This document shows, piece by piece, positions 1 through 8,005 of a DNA stretch of 24,989 nucleotides. Under the pieces are notes generated by a model. It was given only the letters and a program-made list of their open reading frames with translations, ran no database searches and was not told the DNA's origin. Position numbers and translations under genes: made by a program. Numbering within the stretch: position 1 is the stretch's first letter; every line of letters begins with the position of its first letter. Origin of the DNA: Coprobacillus sp. CAG:605 (GTDB lineage Bacteria; Bacillota_I; Bacilli_A; RF39; UBA660); the NCBI GenBank assembly GCA_000433255.1, contig HF998249.1, positions 1 to 24,989 on the forward strand, in the 5' to 3' direction.

Positions 1-1201
1 TATAAGTGGCGCTAAGGAAGCTTATATTTTAGGTACTGATATAATTGGGGCTAATAAATCTAAGTCTTATTCTTTATATTTATGGATGGATGAATCGGTT
101 ACGGTAGCAGAGGCTTCTAAGTCTTTTAGTTCTAAGGTTGTTATTGTTAATACGGCTACGGAAGAGGAGCCACCTATTGAAATATTAGGTAAGGAGATTA
201 CTGATACAACTCAAATTGCCACTGACGATCCAGACAATAATATAAGATACATTGGCAAAGATCCTAGTAATTATGTTTATTTTAATTGTAGCGATTATTC
301 AAATCAAAGTGATAGTTCATGTGAAAAATGGCGTATTATTGGTGTATTTAAAAACATAACCAAGGCTGACGGAACAAAAGAAGACTTAGTAAAAATAGTA
401 AGAGCTAATTCAATAGGATCTTTCTTCTTTGATTATAAAAAAAATGGAGTTGGTACTTCAACAAATGATGATGGGTCAAATGACTGGACAGATAGCCAAT
501 TAATGATGTTGTTAAACCCTAAAGATTATTTAAAATCTGGATATACAATAGAAAATAATATTGTAAAAGATAGTAATGGTCAAGCAATATATCAAAATAT
601 GGGTTCTTACTATAATGGAACATCTGGTTGCAAACCAGCAGCTGTAGCTAGTGGAGCGGATTTTACATGTACATCAATAGATTTTACATCAACTGGTTTA
701 AAAAATGATAATACAAGAAATGCCATCGAAAGTGTTATATGGAATTTAGGAAGTATTGAAGATTATAAGACTACTGTTGATAACTATTATTCTGCTGAAA
801 GAAGTAGTGTTTCATATAATAATCACGCAACAGCATGGACTGGAAAAATAGGTTTAATGTATCCAAGTGATTATGCTTACGCTACAGCAGGTAGTTCTAG
901 CCCTAACCGAGATACTTGTTTAAAGGCTAGTTTAACTGAAATTAGTCAATTTGGTTCGTATAGATTATGTTTAGAAAATAATTATTTTTATATATACTCT
1001 TATTGGTTTTTATTGTCTTCAGCTAAAGATACCTATAGTGAAATTTATACTGAAAGTCAAGGTGTATATCCTCAGAAAAGCAGTGGGTTATTTGAAGCCG
1101 GGTATGGTACTAGCCCAACTCTATTTCTAAAATCAAGTGTTTCAATATCAAGTGGTGAAGGTACCAGTGAAAGTCCATACCAATTATCAGGGATTTTTTA
1201 A
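1..1201 (+). CDS. Surface protein with DUF6273-like C-terminal domain (5'-truncated by window edge)
   Basis: The reading frame is open from base 2 to the TAA at 1199-1201, so the gene starts before the window; the in-frame ATG at 86 is internal. Residues just before that ATG (KSYSLYLWMDESVTV) look like the end of the beta-rich extracellular domain that follows the membrane anchor in the similar protein at 17289-18824. The rest has the pattern of DUF6273-type extracellular domains of gut Firmicutes: an early WRIIGVF strand, NDWTDSQLMMLLN, IGLMYPSDYAYA, YWFLLSS, and a final strand PTLFLKSSV. Several cysteines suggest disulfides outside the cell. No sortase motif or C-terminal membrane segment is present, so anchoring is presumably through the missing N-terminus. 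The function is unknown; adhesion or glycan binding is a guess. The family placement is by pattern only and moderately confident. A terminator follows directly. Confidence 0.7.
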   Translation, partial: ISGAKEAYILGTDIIGANKSKSYSLYLWMDESVTVAEASKSFSSKVVIVNTATEEEPPIEILGKEITDTTQIATDDPDNNIRYIGKDPSNYVYFNCSDYSNQSDSSCEKWRIIGVFKNITKADGTKEDLVKIVRANSIGSFFFDYKKNGVGTSTNDDGSNDWTDSQLMMLLNPKDYLKSGYTIENNIVKDSNGQAIYQNMGSYYNGTSGCKPAAVASGADFTCTSIDFTSTGLKNDNTRNAIESVIWNLGSIEDYKTTVDNYYSAERSSVSYNNHATAWTGKIGLMYPSDYAYATAGSSSPNRDTCLKASLTEISQFGSYRLCLENNYFYIYSYWFLLSSAKDTYSEIYTESQGVYPQKSSGLFEAGYGTSPTLFLKSSVSISSGEGTSESPYQLSGIF

Positions 1202-1233
1202 GAGAAACTCTATAAATACGGGTTTTCTCTTTT
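1201..1233 (+). terminator. Intrinsic terminator of the surface protein gene
   Basis: AGAGAAAC (1201-1208) pairs with GTTTTCTCT (1222-1230) with one bulge, and a T tract follows. The 5' arm starts at the last base of the stop codon. It is also the likely landing hairpin of the group IIC intron that begins at 1237. Confidence 0.65.
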
Positions 1234-1236
1234 GTT

Positions 1237-1583
1237 GTGTGCTGTGCATGGCATATATCTAGTTGGTGAAAGTCTAATATACGCGTAGGTATCGACGAAG
1301 TGTTAGAGAAACACAAGCATTAATTGTGAGGCTTGGGGCTAAAGAAAGTGTGGTATAAAACAGAGGACTAACGAAAAAATTTACTATAAGGCTACATAAA
1401 TGGATAAGGCTGCAATACAGACTAAAGTCCAAAAGATACTCGTAACTTTATGTGGCAAAGTAAGTAGCTAATCGAGGAAAGATATATGTCTTACCGCAGG
1501 ATGTCTTACAAATAGTTGAGGAGAACCCTATTAAGAAAACCGGTCGAAAAAGGTTCATTGCGAGAAGTCAGCAGAGGTGACCT
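1237..1583 (+). mobile_element. Group IIC intron remnant: 5' ribozyme domains, no reverse transcriptase, no domain V
   Basis: The sequence starts GTGTGCTGTGCATGG at 1237, the expected GUGYG-type 5' end, and is close to the beginning of the Oceanobacillus iheyensis group IIC intron as I recall it. Further landmarks come in the same order: GTTGGTGAAAGTC, ACGAAG, a GAGGACTAACGAA segment, ATAAGGCTACATAAATGGAT, ACTAAAGTCC, GTCTTACCGCAGG, and near 1569-1577 GTCAGCAGAGGTGACC. The last normally lies just before domain IV and the intron-encoded protein. It sits four bases after a terminator, the classic class C insertion site. From about 1584 to the next gene there is no reverse-transcriptase reading frame and no domain V hairpin, so the copy should not self-splice unless completed in trans. 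Family assignment rests on remembered consensus; the 3' limit is approximate. Confidence 0.78.
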
Positions 1584-1700
1584 TATATAATATGGTGTGT
1601 AAATTATTAAATTCGCATACTTTTTTTTAATGACGAAAGATATACAAAGCTATGACTTTTTAACTTTGAAATATTTATGACTTTCTATTTTACAATTTTC

Positions 1701-1729
1701 TTGAAAGAAAATAAAGATAGCTATATAAT
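1701..1729 (+). promoter_or_regulatory. SigA-type promoter, apparently giving a leaderless mRNA
   Basis: TTGAAA (1701-1706), a 17-bp spacer and TATAAT (1724-1729). Transcription would start six or seven bases downstream, at or next to the ATG at 1736, leaving no room for a ribosome binding site. Confidence 0.65.
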
Positions 1730-1735
1730 GAAGAC

Positions 1736-2722
1736 ATGGAAAAAATAAAAGTAAGTATTATAATACCTGTATATAATAATAGTAAATATCTTAGAGATTG
1801 CTTAAACTCAGTGTTAAAGCAAACTCTAGATAATATAGAAATAATTGCTATCGACGATTATTCAACCGACGATAGCTTTACCATTCTTAAAGAGTATCAA
1901 AGTAAATACAAAGAAAAGCTTAAAATAGTTAGAAATAATAAGAATATGGGAGTAGGATATACTAGAAACCTAGGAATATCTATGTCTACTGGGGAATATA
2001 TTGGGTTTGTTGATGGAGATGACTACATAAACCCTAGAATGTATGAAGATATGTATAACAATGGAGAATATAATATTGCTGATATCGTAAGTACAGGGAT
2101 ATTATTTGTTAAAGATAGTAAATACTTAGATAATGATTTAAACTTTATGGGAAGAAGTAAAGGATACATATATAATACTAAGATAGATTTTGAGAGACTT
2201 TCTAACTTATCACCATCTAGTTGTAATAAGATATTTAAAAGAGATATATTAAATAAAATAAGGTTTGTAGAAGATAGTATGTGGGAAGATGTAGCATTTA
2301 CTTATAGTGCTTTATTTAATTCTAACAGGGTATTAGTAATGAATAATTGGGATTATTTTTATAGAAAGAGTAGTTTAGGTATATCTTTTAGGAATTATGA
2401 TTATAATGAGAATATATATGATTGTTTTAAGATTGTAGATAGTTTAGTAATGAATACAAAGTTTAGTAACAACTACTTAGAGTATAAATATTATATAGAT
2501 TATATAATAGTATGTTTTATATTACAAAGAGCTAGTGAAGTATTAAATTGGAATGTATTAGAAGATACTAAGATAGAGATAATAAATACTTTAAATAATA
2601 CTTTAATTACTAAGTATGGTATTAATTATCAAGATTATGATAAAACATTGTTAAGTACTAAAGTAGGAATAATAGAATTAGATAAAATAAATTCTTATAT
2701 AAATAATAAAAGTTTAAAATAG
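1736..2722 (+). CDS. Family 2 glycosyltransferase
   Basis: The 328-aa protein begins with the GT-A signature of family 2 enzymes, VSIIIPVYNNSKYLRDCLNS, followed by an IDDYSTDDS nucleotide-sugar loop and a metal-binding DGDD at residues 93-96. An EDVAFTY motif around residues 183-189 is the usual position of the catalytic base region. Such enzymes transfer a sugar from a nucleotide donor onto cell-surface polysaccharide, lipid or protein acceptors at the cytoplasmic face. No transmembrane segment is evident. It stands alone, not in a polysaccharide gene cluster, so the acceptor cannot be guessed. A stop codon in frame at 1718 rules out an upstream start. No Shine-Dalgarno sequence precedes the ATG, and the promoter places the transcript start on it. 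The stop codon overlaps a direct repeat in front of the ABC exporter genes. Confidence 0.88.
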   Translation: MEKIKVSIIIPVYNNSKYLRDCLNSVLKQTLDNIEIIAIDDYSTDDSFTILKEYQSKYKEKLKIVRNNKNMGVGYTRNLGISMSTGEYIGFVDGDDYINPRMYEDMYNNGEYNIADIVSTGILFVKDSKYLDNDLNFMGRSKGYIYNTKIDFERLSNLSPSSCNKIFKRDILNKIRFVEDSMWEDVAFTYSALFNSNRVLVMNNWDYFYRKSSLGISFRNYDYNENIYDCFKIVDSLVMNTKFSNNYLEYKYYIDYIIVCFILQRASEVLNWNVLEDTKIEIINTLNNTLITKYGINYQDYDKTLLSTKVGIIELDKINSYINNKSLK

Positions 2723-2741
2723 TCATTTAATAGTCACTTTC
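2720..2741 (+). promoter_or_regulatory. Candidate response-regulator binding site (TAGTCA direct repeat, 11-bp period)
   Basis: TAGTCATTTAA (2720-2730) is followed directly by TAGTCACTTTC (2731-2741): two half-sites exactly 11 bp apart, about one helical turn, about 35 bp upstream of the ABC ATPase start. OmpR/PhoB-type regulators bind tandem repeats with this spacing, and one is encoded in the same module at 6151. The first half-site overlaps the glycosyltransferase stop codon. No convincing promoter was identified beside it. Confidence 0.4.
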
Positions 2742-2775
2742 AAGAGATATAGTTAAATCATGAAAGGAAGATTTT

Positions 2776-3441
2776 ATGGAAATATTAAGAGTAGAGAACT
2801 TATCTAAAGTATATGGTACGAAAGAAAATAAAGTAGTAGCGTTAGATAATGTATCATTTAGTGTTAATAAGGGAGAGTTTGTTGCTATTGTGGGTCATAG
2901 TGGGTCTGGTAAATCAACATTGCTTCATTTAATTGGAGGAGTAGATAGGCCTACTAAAGGGAAAGTTATTATTGAGGGTAATGATATTTATACTTTAAAT
3001 GATGATAACTTAGCGATATTTAGACGTCGTCAAGTGGGGCTTATTTATCAGTTTTATAACTTAATACCTATTTTAAACGTTGAAGAAAACATTGTCTTAC
3101 CTTTAGAGTTAGATGGTAAAAAGGTGGATAAAGAAGAATTAAATGAATTATTAGATACATTGGGGTTAACGAATCGAAGAACTCACTTACCTAATGAATT
3201 ATCCGGAGGACAACAACAAAGAACCTCTATTGGTAGGGCAATAATAACTCATCCCGCCATTATCTTAGCCGATGAACCAACTGGAAATCTAGATTCTAAG
3301 GCTAGTGAAGAAATTATGGAGTTATTAAAGCTATCTAATAAAAAATATAAACAAACTATTATTATGATAACTCATAATTTAGAGTTAGCAGCCCAAGCCG
3401 ATAGAGTAATAACTATCGAAGATGGTCATATTAAGGAGTAG
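2776..3441 (+). CDS. ABC transporter ATPase of the MacB/LolD/BceA type
   Basis: This 221-aa nucleotide-binding subunit has all core motifs: Walker A GHSGSGKST (residues 40-48), Q-loop glutamine near 92, signature LSGGQQQR (142-149), Walker B IILADEPTGN (162-171) and the H-loop histidine at 200. The FRRRQVGLIYQFYNLIP stretch and overall length are typical of the ATPases that partner FtsX-domain permeases. These act as mechanotransmitters in antimicrobial peptide resistance, lipoprotein trafficking or peptide export. The start is supported by GAAAGGAAG about 6 bp upstream. The permease begins 3 bp after the stop, so the two are certainly co-transcribed. A two-component system follows, suggesting regulation by the substrate, as in Bce-like modules. 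Confidence 0.93.
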   Translation: MEILRVENLSKVYGTKENKVVALDNVSFSVNKGEFVAIVGHSGSGKSTLLHLIGGVDRPTKGKVIIEGNDIYTLNDDNLAIFRRRQVGLIYQFYNLIPILNVEENIVLPLELDGKKVDKEELNELLDTLGLTNRRTHLPNELSGGQQQRTSIGRAIITHPAIILADEPTGNLDSKASEEIMELLKLSNKKYKQTIIMITHNLELAAQADRVITIEDGHIKE

Positions 3442-3444
3442 AGT

Positions 3445-6057
3445 ATGAAACTTTTAAATAATATGACAATCAAAAATCTTAAACTTAATAAGAAAAGAAC
3501 GTTAGTAACAATTATTGGTATTGTATTATCGGTGGCTTTAATGACTGCAGTAGCGTCTCTTTTCATGAGTTTTAGAGAAACTTTAATTAGTTATGAAATA
3601 AATTTAAAGGGTAATTATCACTATGAATTTGCTAATGTACCGGCTAGTGATTTAAAGTACTTTGAGAAAAATAGAATGATAGAAGATAATTCTATTGTTA
3701 AAAATATTGGTTATGCTAAGTTAGATAATATAAAAAATAAATATAAACCTTATCTATATGTTAAAGCTTATAATGATACAGCTTTAAAAAATTTAGCTGT
3801 TAATCTAACAGAGGGAAGAGTTCCTCAAAATAGTAATGAAATAGTTATACCAACGCATTTAGAGACTAATGGACGTGTTAAGTATAATGTCGGAGATAAA
3901 ATTACTTTGAATGTTGGAACTAGAGAAACTGATGGGTCGGCGTTAGACCAATATAACCCTTATGATCCAGAAGATACTGATACTAATGAAGAATTAGTTA
4001 ATGTAAAAACTCGGGAATATACAATAGTAGGGATAATGCAACGTCCAAGTAGGAATATTGAACCTTATTCGGCTCCAGGTTATACAGTAATTACTTATTT
4101 AGATAACTTTGATACAGGGTATTATGATGTTTATTCTTTATATACTAAAAAGGGTTTAAATAATAGGTATCAAGTTTCCGCAGGTATAGTAGGAGTTAGT
4201 ACAGAAACATTTAGAAAGTATGTTGAAGGAACATGGGATACAGAAGAAGAAGCTAATAAAGTAATAGATGAAATGCAAAATCTTAAGTATGAGCTAGGAG
4301 TTAATTCGTATTTAATATCTTTAGAAACGGGTTTATTTAAAGAATCTTCAACGAGATCAATGGGTATGGTTATTGGTATTGTTTTAATAATTATTGTTGT
4401 ATCTTCCGTATTCTGTATTAGAAATAGTTTTGATATATCAATAAGTGAACGTGTTAGACAATATGGTATGTTACGTAGTATTGGGGCAACTAGTAAGCAA
4501 ATAAAACATAATGTTTATTATGAAGCATTTATTCTCTTTCTAATAGGGGTACCTTTAGGCATTATATGTGGTATTCTAGCTAGTTATATTTTAATTATTA
4601 TTAGTAATATTTTCTTAAGTTCAATGTTAACTCTAAACTTAGTTTATAAATTTTCATGGTTAAGTATTTTATTTGCTTCTGTTCTTGGTTTTACTACAGT
4701 TATGTTATCAGCCCATAGAAGTGCCAAGAAATCAGGCAAGATTATTCCTATTGAAGCCTTAAAAAATAGTGCCGAAGTAATAAATAAAAAAAGAATTAGA
4801 ACTCCAAAGATTATTAATAAATTATTTGGGATAGGAGGAGTTATTTCTTATAAGAATATAAAACGAAATCGTAAGAAATATCGCCCCACTGTTATTGCTA
4901 TTGTTGTTTGTGTTAGTGTCTTTATTGGGTTATCAGCTTTCTTAAATATTGCTTTTGATTCAATTGATATGGAAGTTAAGACGATGGATTATAATTTATC
5001 ATTATCGTACCTTAAAAATTCTATTAGTAAGAGTAAGTTAGATACTATTTTAAGTAGTGAAGACGTTATTGATTATGGTTTTAGTGATTCAATGCCCGCA
5101 GAGATATCTTTAGATAATGTTAAGTTAACAAAAGAATATCTTGATATTAATAATTATTATGAGGGTGAAGATACTAAGAAGGTTTATGCTTCAATTTTCT
5201 ATGTTGGAGAACATGCTTTTAAAAATTACTTGAAGTCGCTGGGACTTTCTAATGTAGCAAATAATGCTGCAATTGTAGTTAATACTGTAAAAGAATATAT
5301 TCAACAAGGTAATAAGTCTATTCCAACGATGGTTGATGTTTTAGATGTTAAAGAAAATACTAATTTAAAATTATCCGTAGATAATAAAGAATATAACTTA
5401 GAAGTTGCTAAGATAACTGATAAATTGCCATTTGGGATAAGTGAAAAATCATGTGTTTTGTTAGTAGTTAGTGATGATACTGCTAGTAATATTGAATATC
5501 ATAACCCTAATATAAGAACAATGTTAATGATAAATAGTAAGAACCCTAAGAAACTACAAGATAAAATAGATGAAGTTTTGAAAGATGATGATTATGATTT
5601 ATATAATTATGAAGAAAATGCAAAGACGATGAATTCTATTTTTACTTTGATGGCTATATTCTTATATGGATTTATTACGGTTATTTCTCTAATTGGTATT
5701 ACTAGTATCTTTAATACTATAACTACTAGTATGAATTTAAGAAAAAGAGAATTTGCTTGTTTAAGAAGTATTGGGATGACTAATCATGAGTTTAATAGGA
5801 TGGTTAGTTTAGAAAGTATTTTCTATGGGGTTAAAGCGTTATTTATTGGTATTCCAATTGGTATATTGTTATCATACTTAATATATAAGGTTTTTAATTC
5901 GGGTGGCTCGATGTATATTGCTTATAGTATACCTATAAAAGAAATATTAATTGCTAGTATTTGTGTCTTTATTTTACTTTTTGTTATTATGAAATATTCA
6001 ATATCTAAGATAAATGAACAAAATATAATTGAAACAATTAGGAAAGAGAACATTTAG
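3445..6057 (+). CDS. ABC transporter permease with two FtsX domains
   Basis: The 870-aa membrane protein has a duplicated 1+3 helix architecture: TM1 near residues 18-40, a large extracellular domain to about 305, three helices between about 305 and 425, then a second TM near 480-505, another extracellular domain to about 735, and three final helices. Each FtsX core carries the characteristic cytoplasmic loop (RQYGMLRSIGATSKQIK and RKREFACLRSIGMTNHEF). Such permeases work with the preceding ATPase to move or release hydrophobic substrates at the outer face of the membrane. Two separate extracellular domains and about 8 TM helices differ from classical BceB (about 650 aa, 10 TM, one domain). 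It resembles the long permeases of many Firmicutes whose substrates are unassigned. The gene start is tightly coupled to the ATPase stop, with GGAG inside the upstream gene's last codons. Confidence 0.9.
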   Translation: MKLLNNMTIKNLKLNKKRTLVTIIGIVLSVALMTAVASLFMSFRETLISYEINLKGNYHYEFANVPASDLKYFEKNRMIEDNSIVKNIGYAKLDNIKNKYKPYLYVKAYNDTALKNLAVNLTEGRVPQNSNEIVIPTHLETNGRVKYNVGDKITLNVGTRETDGSALDQYNPYDPEDTDTNEELVNVKTREYTIVGIMQRPSRNIEPYSAPGYTVITYLDNFDTGYYDVYSLYTKKGLNNRYQVSAGIVGVSTETFRKYVEGTWDTEEEANKVIDEMQNLKYELGVNSYLISLETGLFKESSTRSMGMVIGIVLIIIVVSSVFCIRNSFDISISERVRQYGMLRSIGATSKQIKHNVYYEAFILFLIGVPLGIICGILASYILIIISNIFLSSMLTLNLVYKFSWLSILFASVLGFTTVMLSAHRSAKKSGKIIPIEALKNSAEVINKKRIRTPKIINKLFGIGGVISYKNIKRNRKKYRPTVIAIVVCVSVFIGLSAFLNIAFDSIDMEVKTMDYNLSLSYLKNSISKSKLDTILSSEDVIDYGFSDSMPAEISLDNVKLTKEYLDINNYYEGEDTKKVYASIFYVGEHAFKNYLKSLGLSNVANNAAIVVNTVKEYIQQGNKSIPTMVDVLDVKENTNLKLSVDNKEYNLEVAKITDKLPFGISEKSCVLLVVSDDTASNIEYHNPNIRTMLMINSKNPKKLQDKIDEVLKDDDYDLYNYEENAKTMNSIFTLMAIFLYGFITVISLIGITSIFNTITTSMNLRKREFACLRSIGMTNHEFNRMVSLESIFYGVKALFIGIPIGILLSYLIYKVFNSGGSMYIAYSIPIKEILIASICVFILLFVIMKYSISKINEQNIIETIRKENI

Positions 6058-6121
6058 TTTTCTTTTCTTTCAATATATGGAAATTTCTATTAAGTAGATA
6101 GGAAAAGTAGAAAATCTATAG

Positions 6122-6127
6122 TATAAT
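6122..6127 (+). promoter_or_regulatory. Likely -10 element of the two-component operon
   Basis: TATAAT at 6122-6127 precedes the response regulator, with an AAGGGAG ribosome binding site downstream. At 17 bp upstream only a weak -35 match (TAGGAA, 6099-6104) is present, so the operon may need an activator or be read mainly from upstream. Confidence 0.45.
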
Positions 6128-6150
6128 AAAGGCATTAAAGGGAGATTCTT

Positions 6151-6801
6151 ATGATTTTATTAATTGAAGATGAAGTAGATATTTTAAATAACTTAAAGGA
6201 TATTTTAGAACAAAATAATTATCAAGTACTAAGAGCAAAGTCGATAAAAGAAAGTAAGAAATACTTAGAGAAAAATTTAGATTTAATAATTTTAGATGTG
6301 GCTTTACCGGATGGAGATGGGTTTGAATTTTATAAAATGAACATTAAACAAAGAGAAATACCAACTATATTTTTAACTGCTAAGGACTTAGAAGATGATA
6401 TTGTAAAAGGACTAAGTTTAGGAGCCGAAGATTATATAACTAAGCCATTCTTAACTAAAGAATTACTAATTAGAATTAAGAAAATAATAGATAGACATAA
6501 TAAAACTAATATTATTAAAATAAAAGAGTTTACTTTTGATACTTTGAATTTAAGGGTATTTAAAAATAATACCGAGATAAGGCTTACTAGTTTAGAAACA
6601 AGATTACTCTTTCTTTTGATAAATAATCTTAATAAAACGATAACTAGAGATATTTTACTAGAATATATTTGGGAATGGACAGGGAATGATGTTAATGATA
6701 ATACTTTGACAGTCTATTTTAAAAGGATAAGAGATAAGTTAGATAGTAGTATAATAATTACGTATAAGGGAATAGGATATAGGATTAATGAAGAAAGATA
6801 A
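6151..6801 (+). CDS. OmpR/PhoB-family response regulator
   Basis: The 216-aa protein has an N-terminal receiver domain with the acidic pair EDE near residues 6-8, the phospho-acceptor aspartate D49 in ILDVALPDGDG, the switch threonine in FLTAKD, and the KPF lysine. The C-terminal half is a winged-helix DNA-binding domain ending in the typical TVYFKRIRDKLD and YKGIGYRI segments. It should be phosphorylated by the kinase encoded next and control the adjacent exporter genes. The direct repeat at 2720-2741 is a plausible target by geometry. It overlaps the kinase gene by 14 bp, indicating translational coupling. Confidence 0.94.
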   Translation: MILLIEDEVDILNNLKDILEQNNYQVLRAKSIKESKKYLEKNLDLIILDVALPDGDGFEFYKMNIKQREIPTIFLTAKDLEDDIVKGLSLGAEDYITKPFLTKELLIRIKKIIDRHNKTNIIKIKEFTFDTLNLRVFKNNTEIRLTSLETRLLFLLINNLNKTITRDILLEYIWEWTGNDVNDNTLTVYFKRIRDKLDSSIIITYKGIGYRINEER

Positions 6802-7999
6802 AGATACAATAAGGTTATATAAAAGGATTATTATAGTTAGTTTAGTATTTCTTACTTTGGGTATTTTTAGTAATTATATGTTGTTTTGGGAGTATAGGAA
6901 GAATAATGATCTTATAGTGGCTAATATATTAAATGAGGTTAGTAGTAAGTATCCTAATATAAATGAAAGTGATTTAATTACTATTATTAATAGTACTAAT
7001 CATTCTAAAGATAATCTAAGTAGATATGGAATATATCTAAGTAATATGCCTATAGCAAGTATAAATAATAATATAAATAAGATACTTATAATTACTAATC
7101 TAAGTTTGATAGTTATTTATATATTAATGATATTCTGGTACTTAAAAATATATAAAAAAAAAGAAGAAGATAAAATAAGGTTGATTACTAATTATCTTAA
7201 AGAGATAAATAATCATAATTATAATTTAGATATTAATAATTATTATGAGGATGAGTTTTCTTACTTAAAAGATGAAATTTATAAAACTGCAATTAGTTTA
7301 AATGAACAAACAATAAACTTAGAGAATGATAAGAATAACTTAAAGAAGTCGTTAGAAGATATATCACATCAACTTAAAACACCATTAACAAGTATTACTT
7401 TAATGACGGATAAGATTTTAAGTGGGAATTTGGATAAGAAAGAACAAGAAGAGTTATTAACTAATATTCATAGGAAGGTAGTTAATACTAATTTTTTAGT
7501 TTACTCTTTATTAAAGTTATCTTTATTAGATACAAATACAATTGAGTTTAAAAAAGAGAAGATTAATTTAAGAAAGATGCTTGATGGTATTAAAGATAAT
7601 TTGGGGGTTATTGGTGATTTAAAGAATGTCGGACTTGATATTGTTTGTGATAGTACTATAAGTATTATGGGGGATGAGGCTTGGGAAAGCGAAGCTTTAA
7701 CTAATATAATTAAGAATGGTATTGAGTATTCGAAGGAAAATAGTAAGGTTTCTATTATAGTTCAAGATAATGAATTATTTACGAAGATTATGGTTAAAGA
7801 TTATGGTTTAGGGATGAGTGATGTGGATAGGAAGAATGTCTTTAAACGATTTTATAAGGGAAGTAATTCTAGTAGTAATAGTTTTGGGATAGGACTTTCT
7901 TTGGCTAAGCAGATAATTGAAAAAGATAATGGTAATGTAAGTGTTACAAGTACTTTAGGGATTGGAACAACATTTACAATTAGATATATGAAAAAGTAG
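6788..7999 (+). CDS. Membrane sensor histidine kinase
   Basis: The 403-aa protein has two transmembrane helices (about residues 13-33 and 98-118) enclosing an extracytoplasmic region of about 65 residues. A HAMP-like linker leads into a HisKA domain with the phospho-acceptor H194 in ISHQLKTPL. The ATP-binding domain shows the N box (IIKNGIEYS), G1 (KDYGLGMS), F box and G2 (FGIGLSLAKQII). The external loop is longer than in BceS-type kinases, which have almost none and sense through the transporter, so direct ligand sensing is possible. It starts within the response regulator gene. The ligand is unknown. Confidence 0.93.
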   Translation: MKKDKDTIRLYKRIIIVSLVFLTLGIFSNYMLFWEYRKNNDLIVANILNEVSSKYPNINESDLITIINSTNHSKDNLSRYGIYLSNMPIASINNNINKILIITNLSLIVIYILMIFWYLKIYKKKEEDKIRLITNYLKEINNHNYNLDINNYYEDEFSYLKDEIYKTAISLNEQTINLENDKNNLKKSLEDISHQLKTPLTSITLMTDKILSGNLDKKEQEELLTNIHRKVVNTNFLVYSLLKLSLLDTNTIEFKKEKINLRKMLDGIKDNLGVIGDLKNVGLDIVCDSTISIMGDEAWESEALTNIIKNGIEYSKENSKVSIIVQDNELFTKIMVKDYGLGMSDVDRKNVFKRFYKGSNSSSNSFGIGLSLAKQIIEKDNGNVSVTSTLGIGTTFTIRYMKK

Positions 8000-8005
8000 G
8001 TAAGA

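Noticed and set aside
1110..1316. Minus-strand open frame of 68 codons at the end of the surface protein gene
   Set aside because: It lies opposite a well-supported coding region, the terminator and the intron 5' end, has no ribosome binding site and shows no protein features.
1237..1735. RNase P RNA, tmRNA or another housekeeping RNA in the large gap
   Set aside because: The diagnostic motifs of those RNAs are absent, while the order of landmarks agrees with group IIC intron domains I-III.
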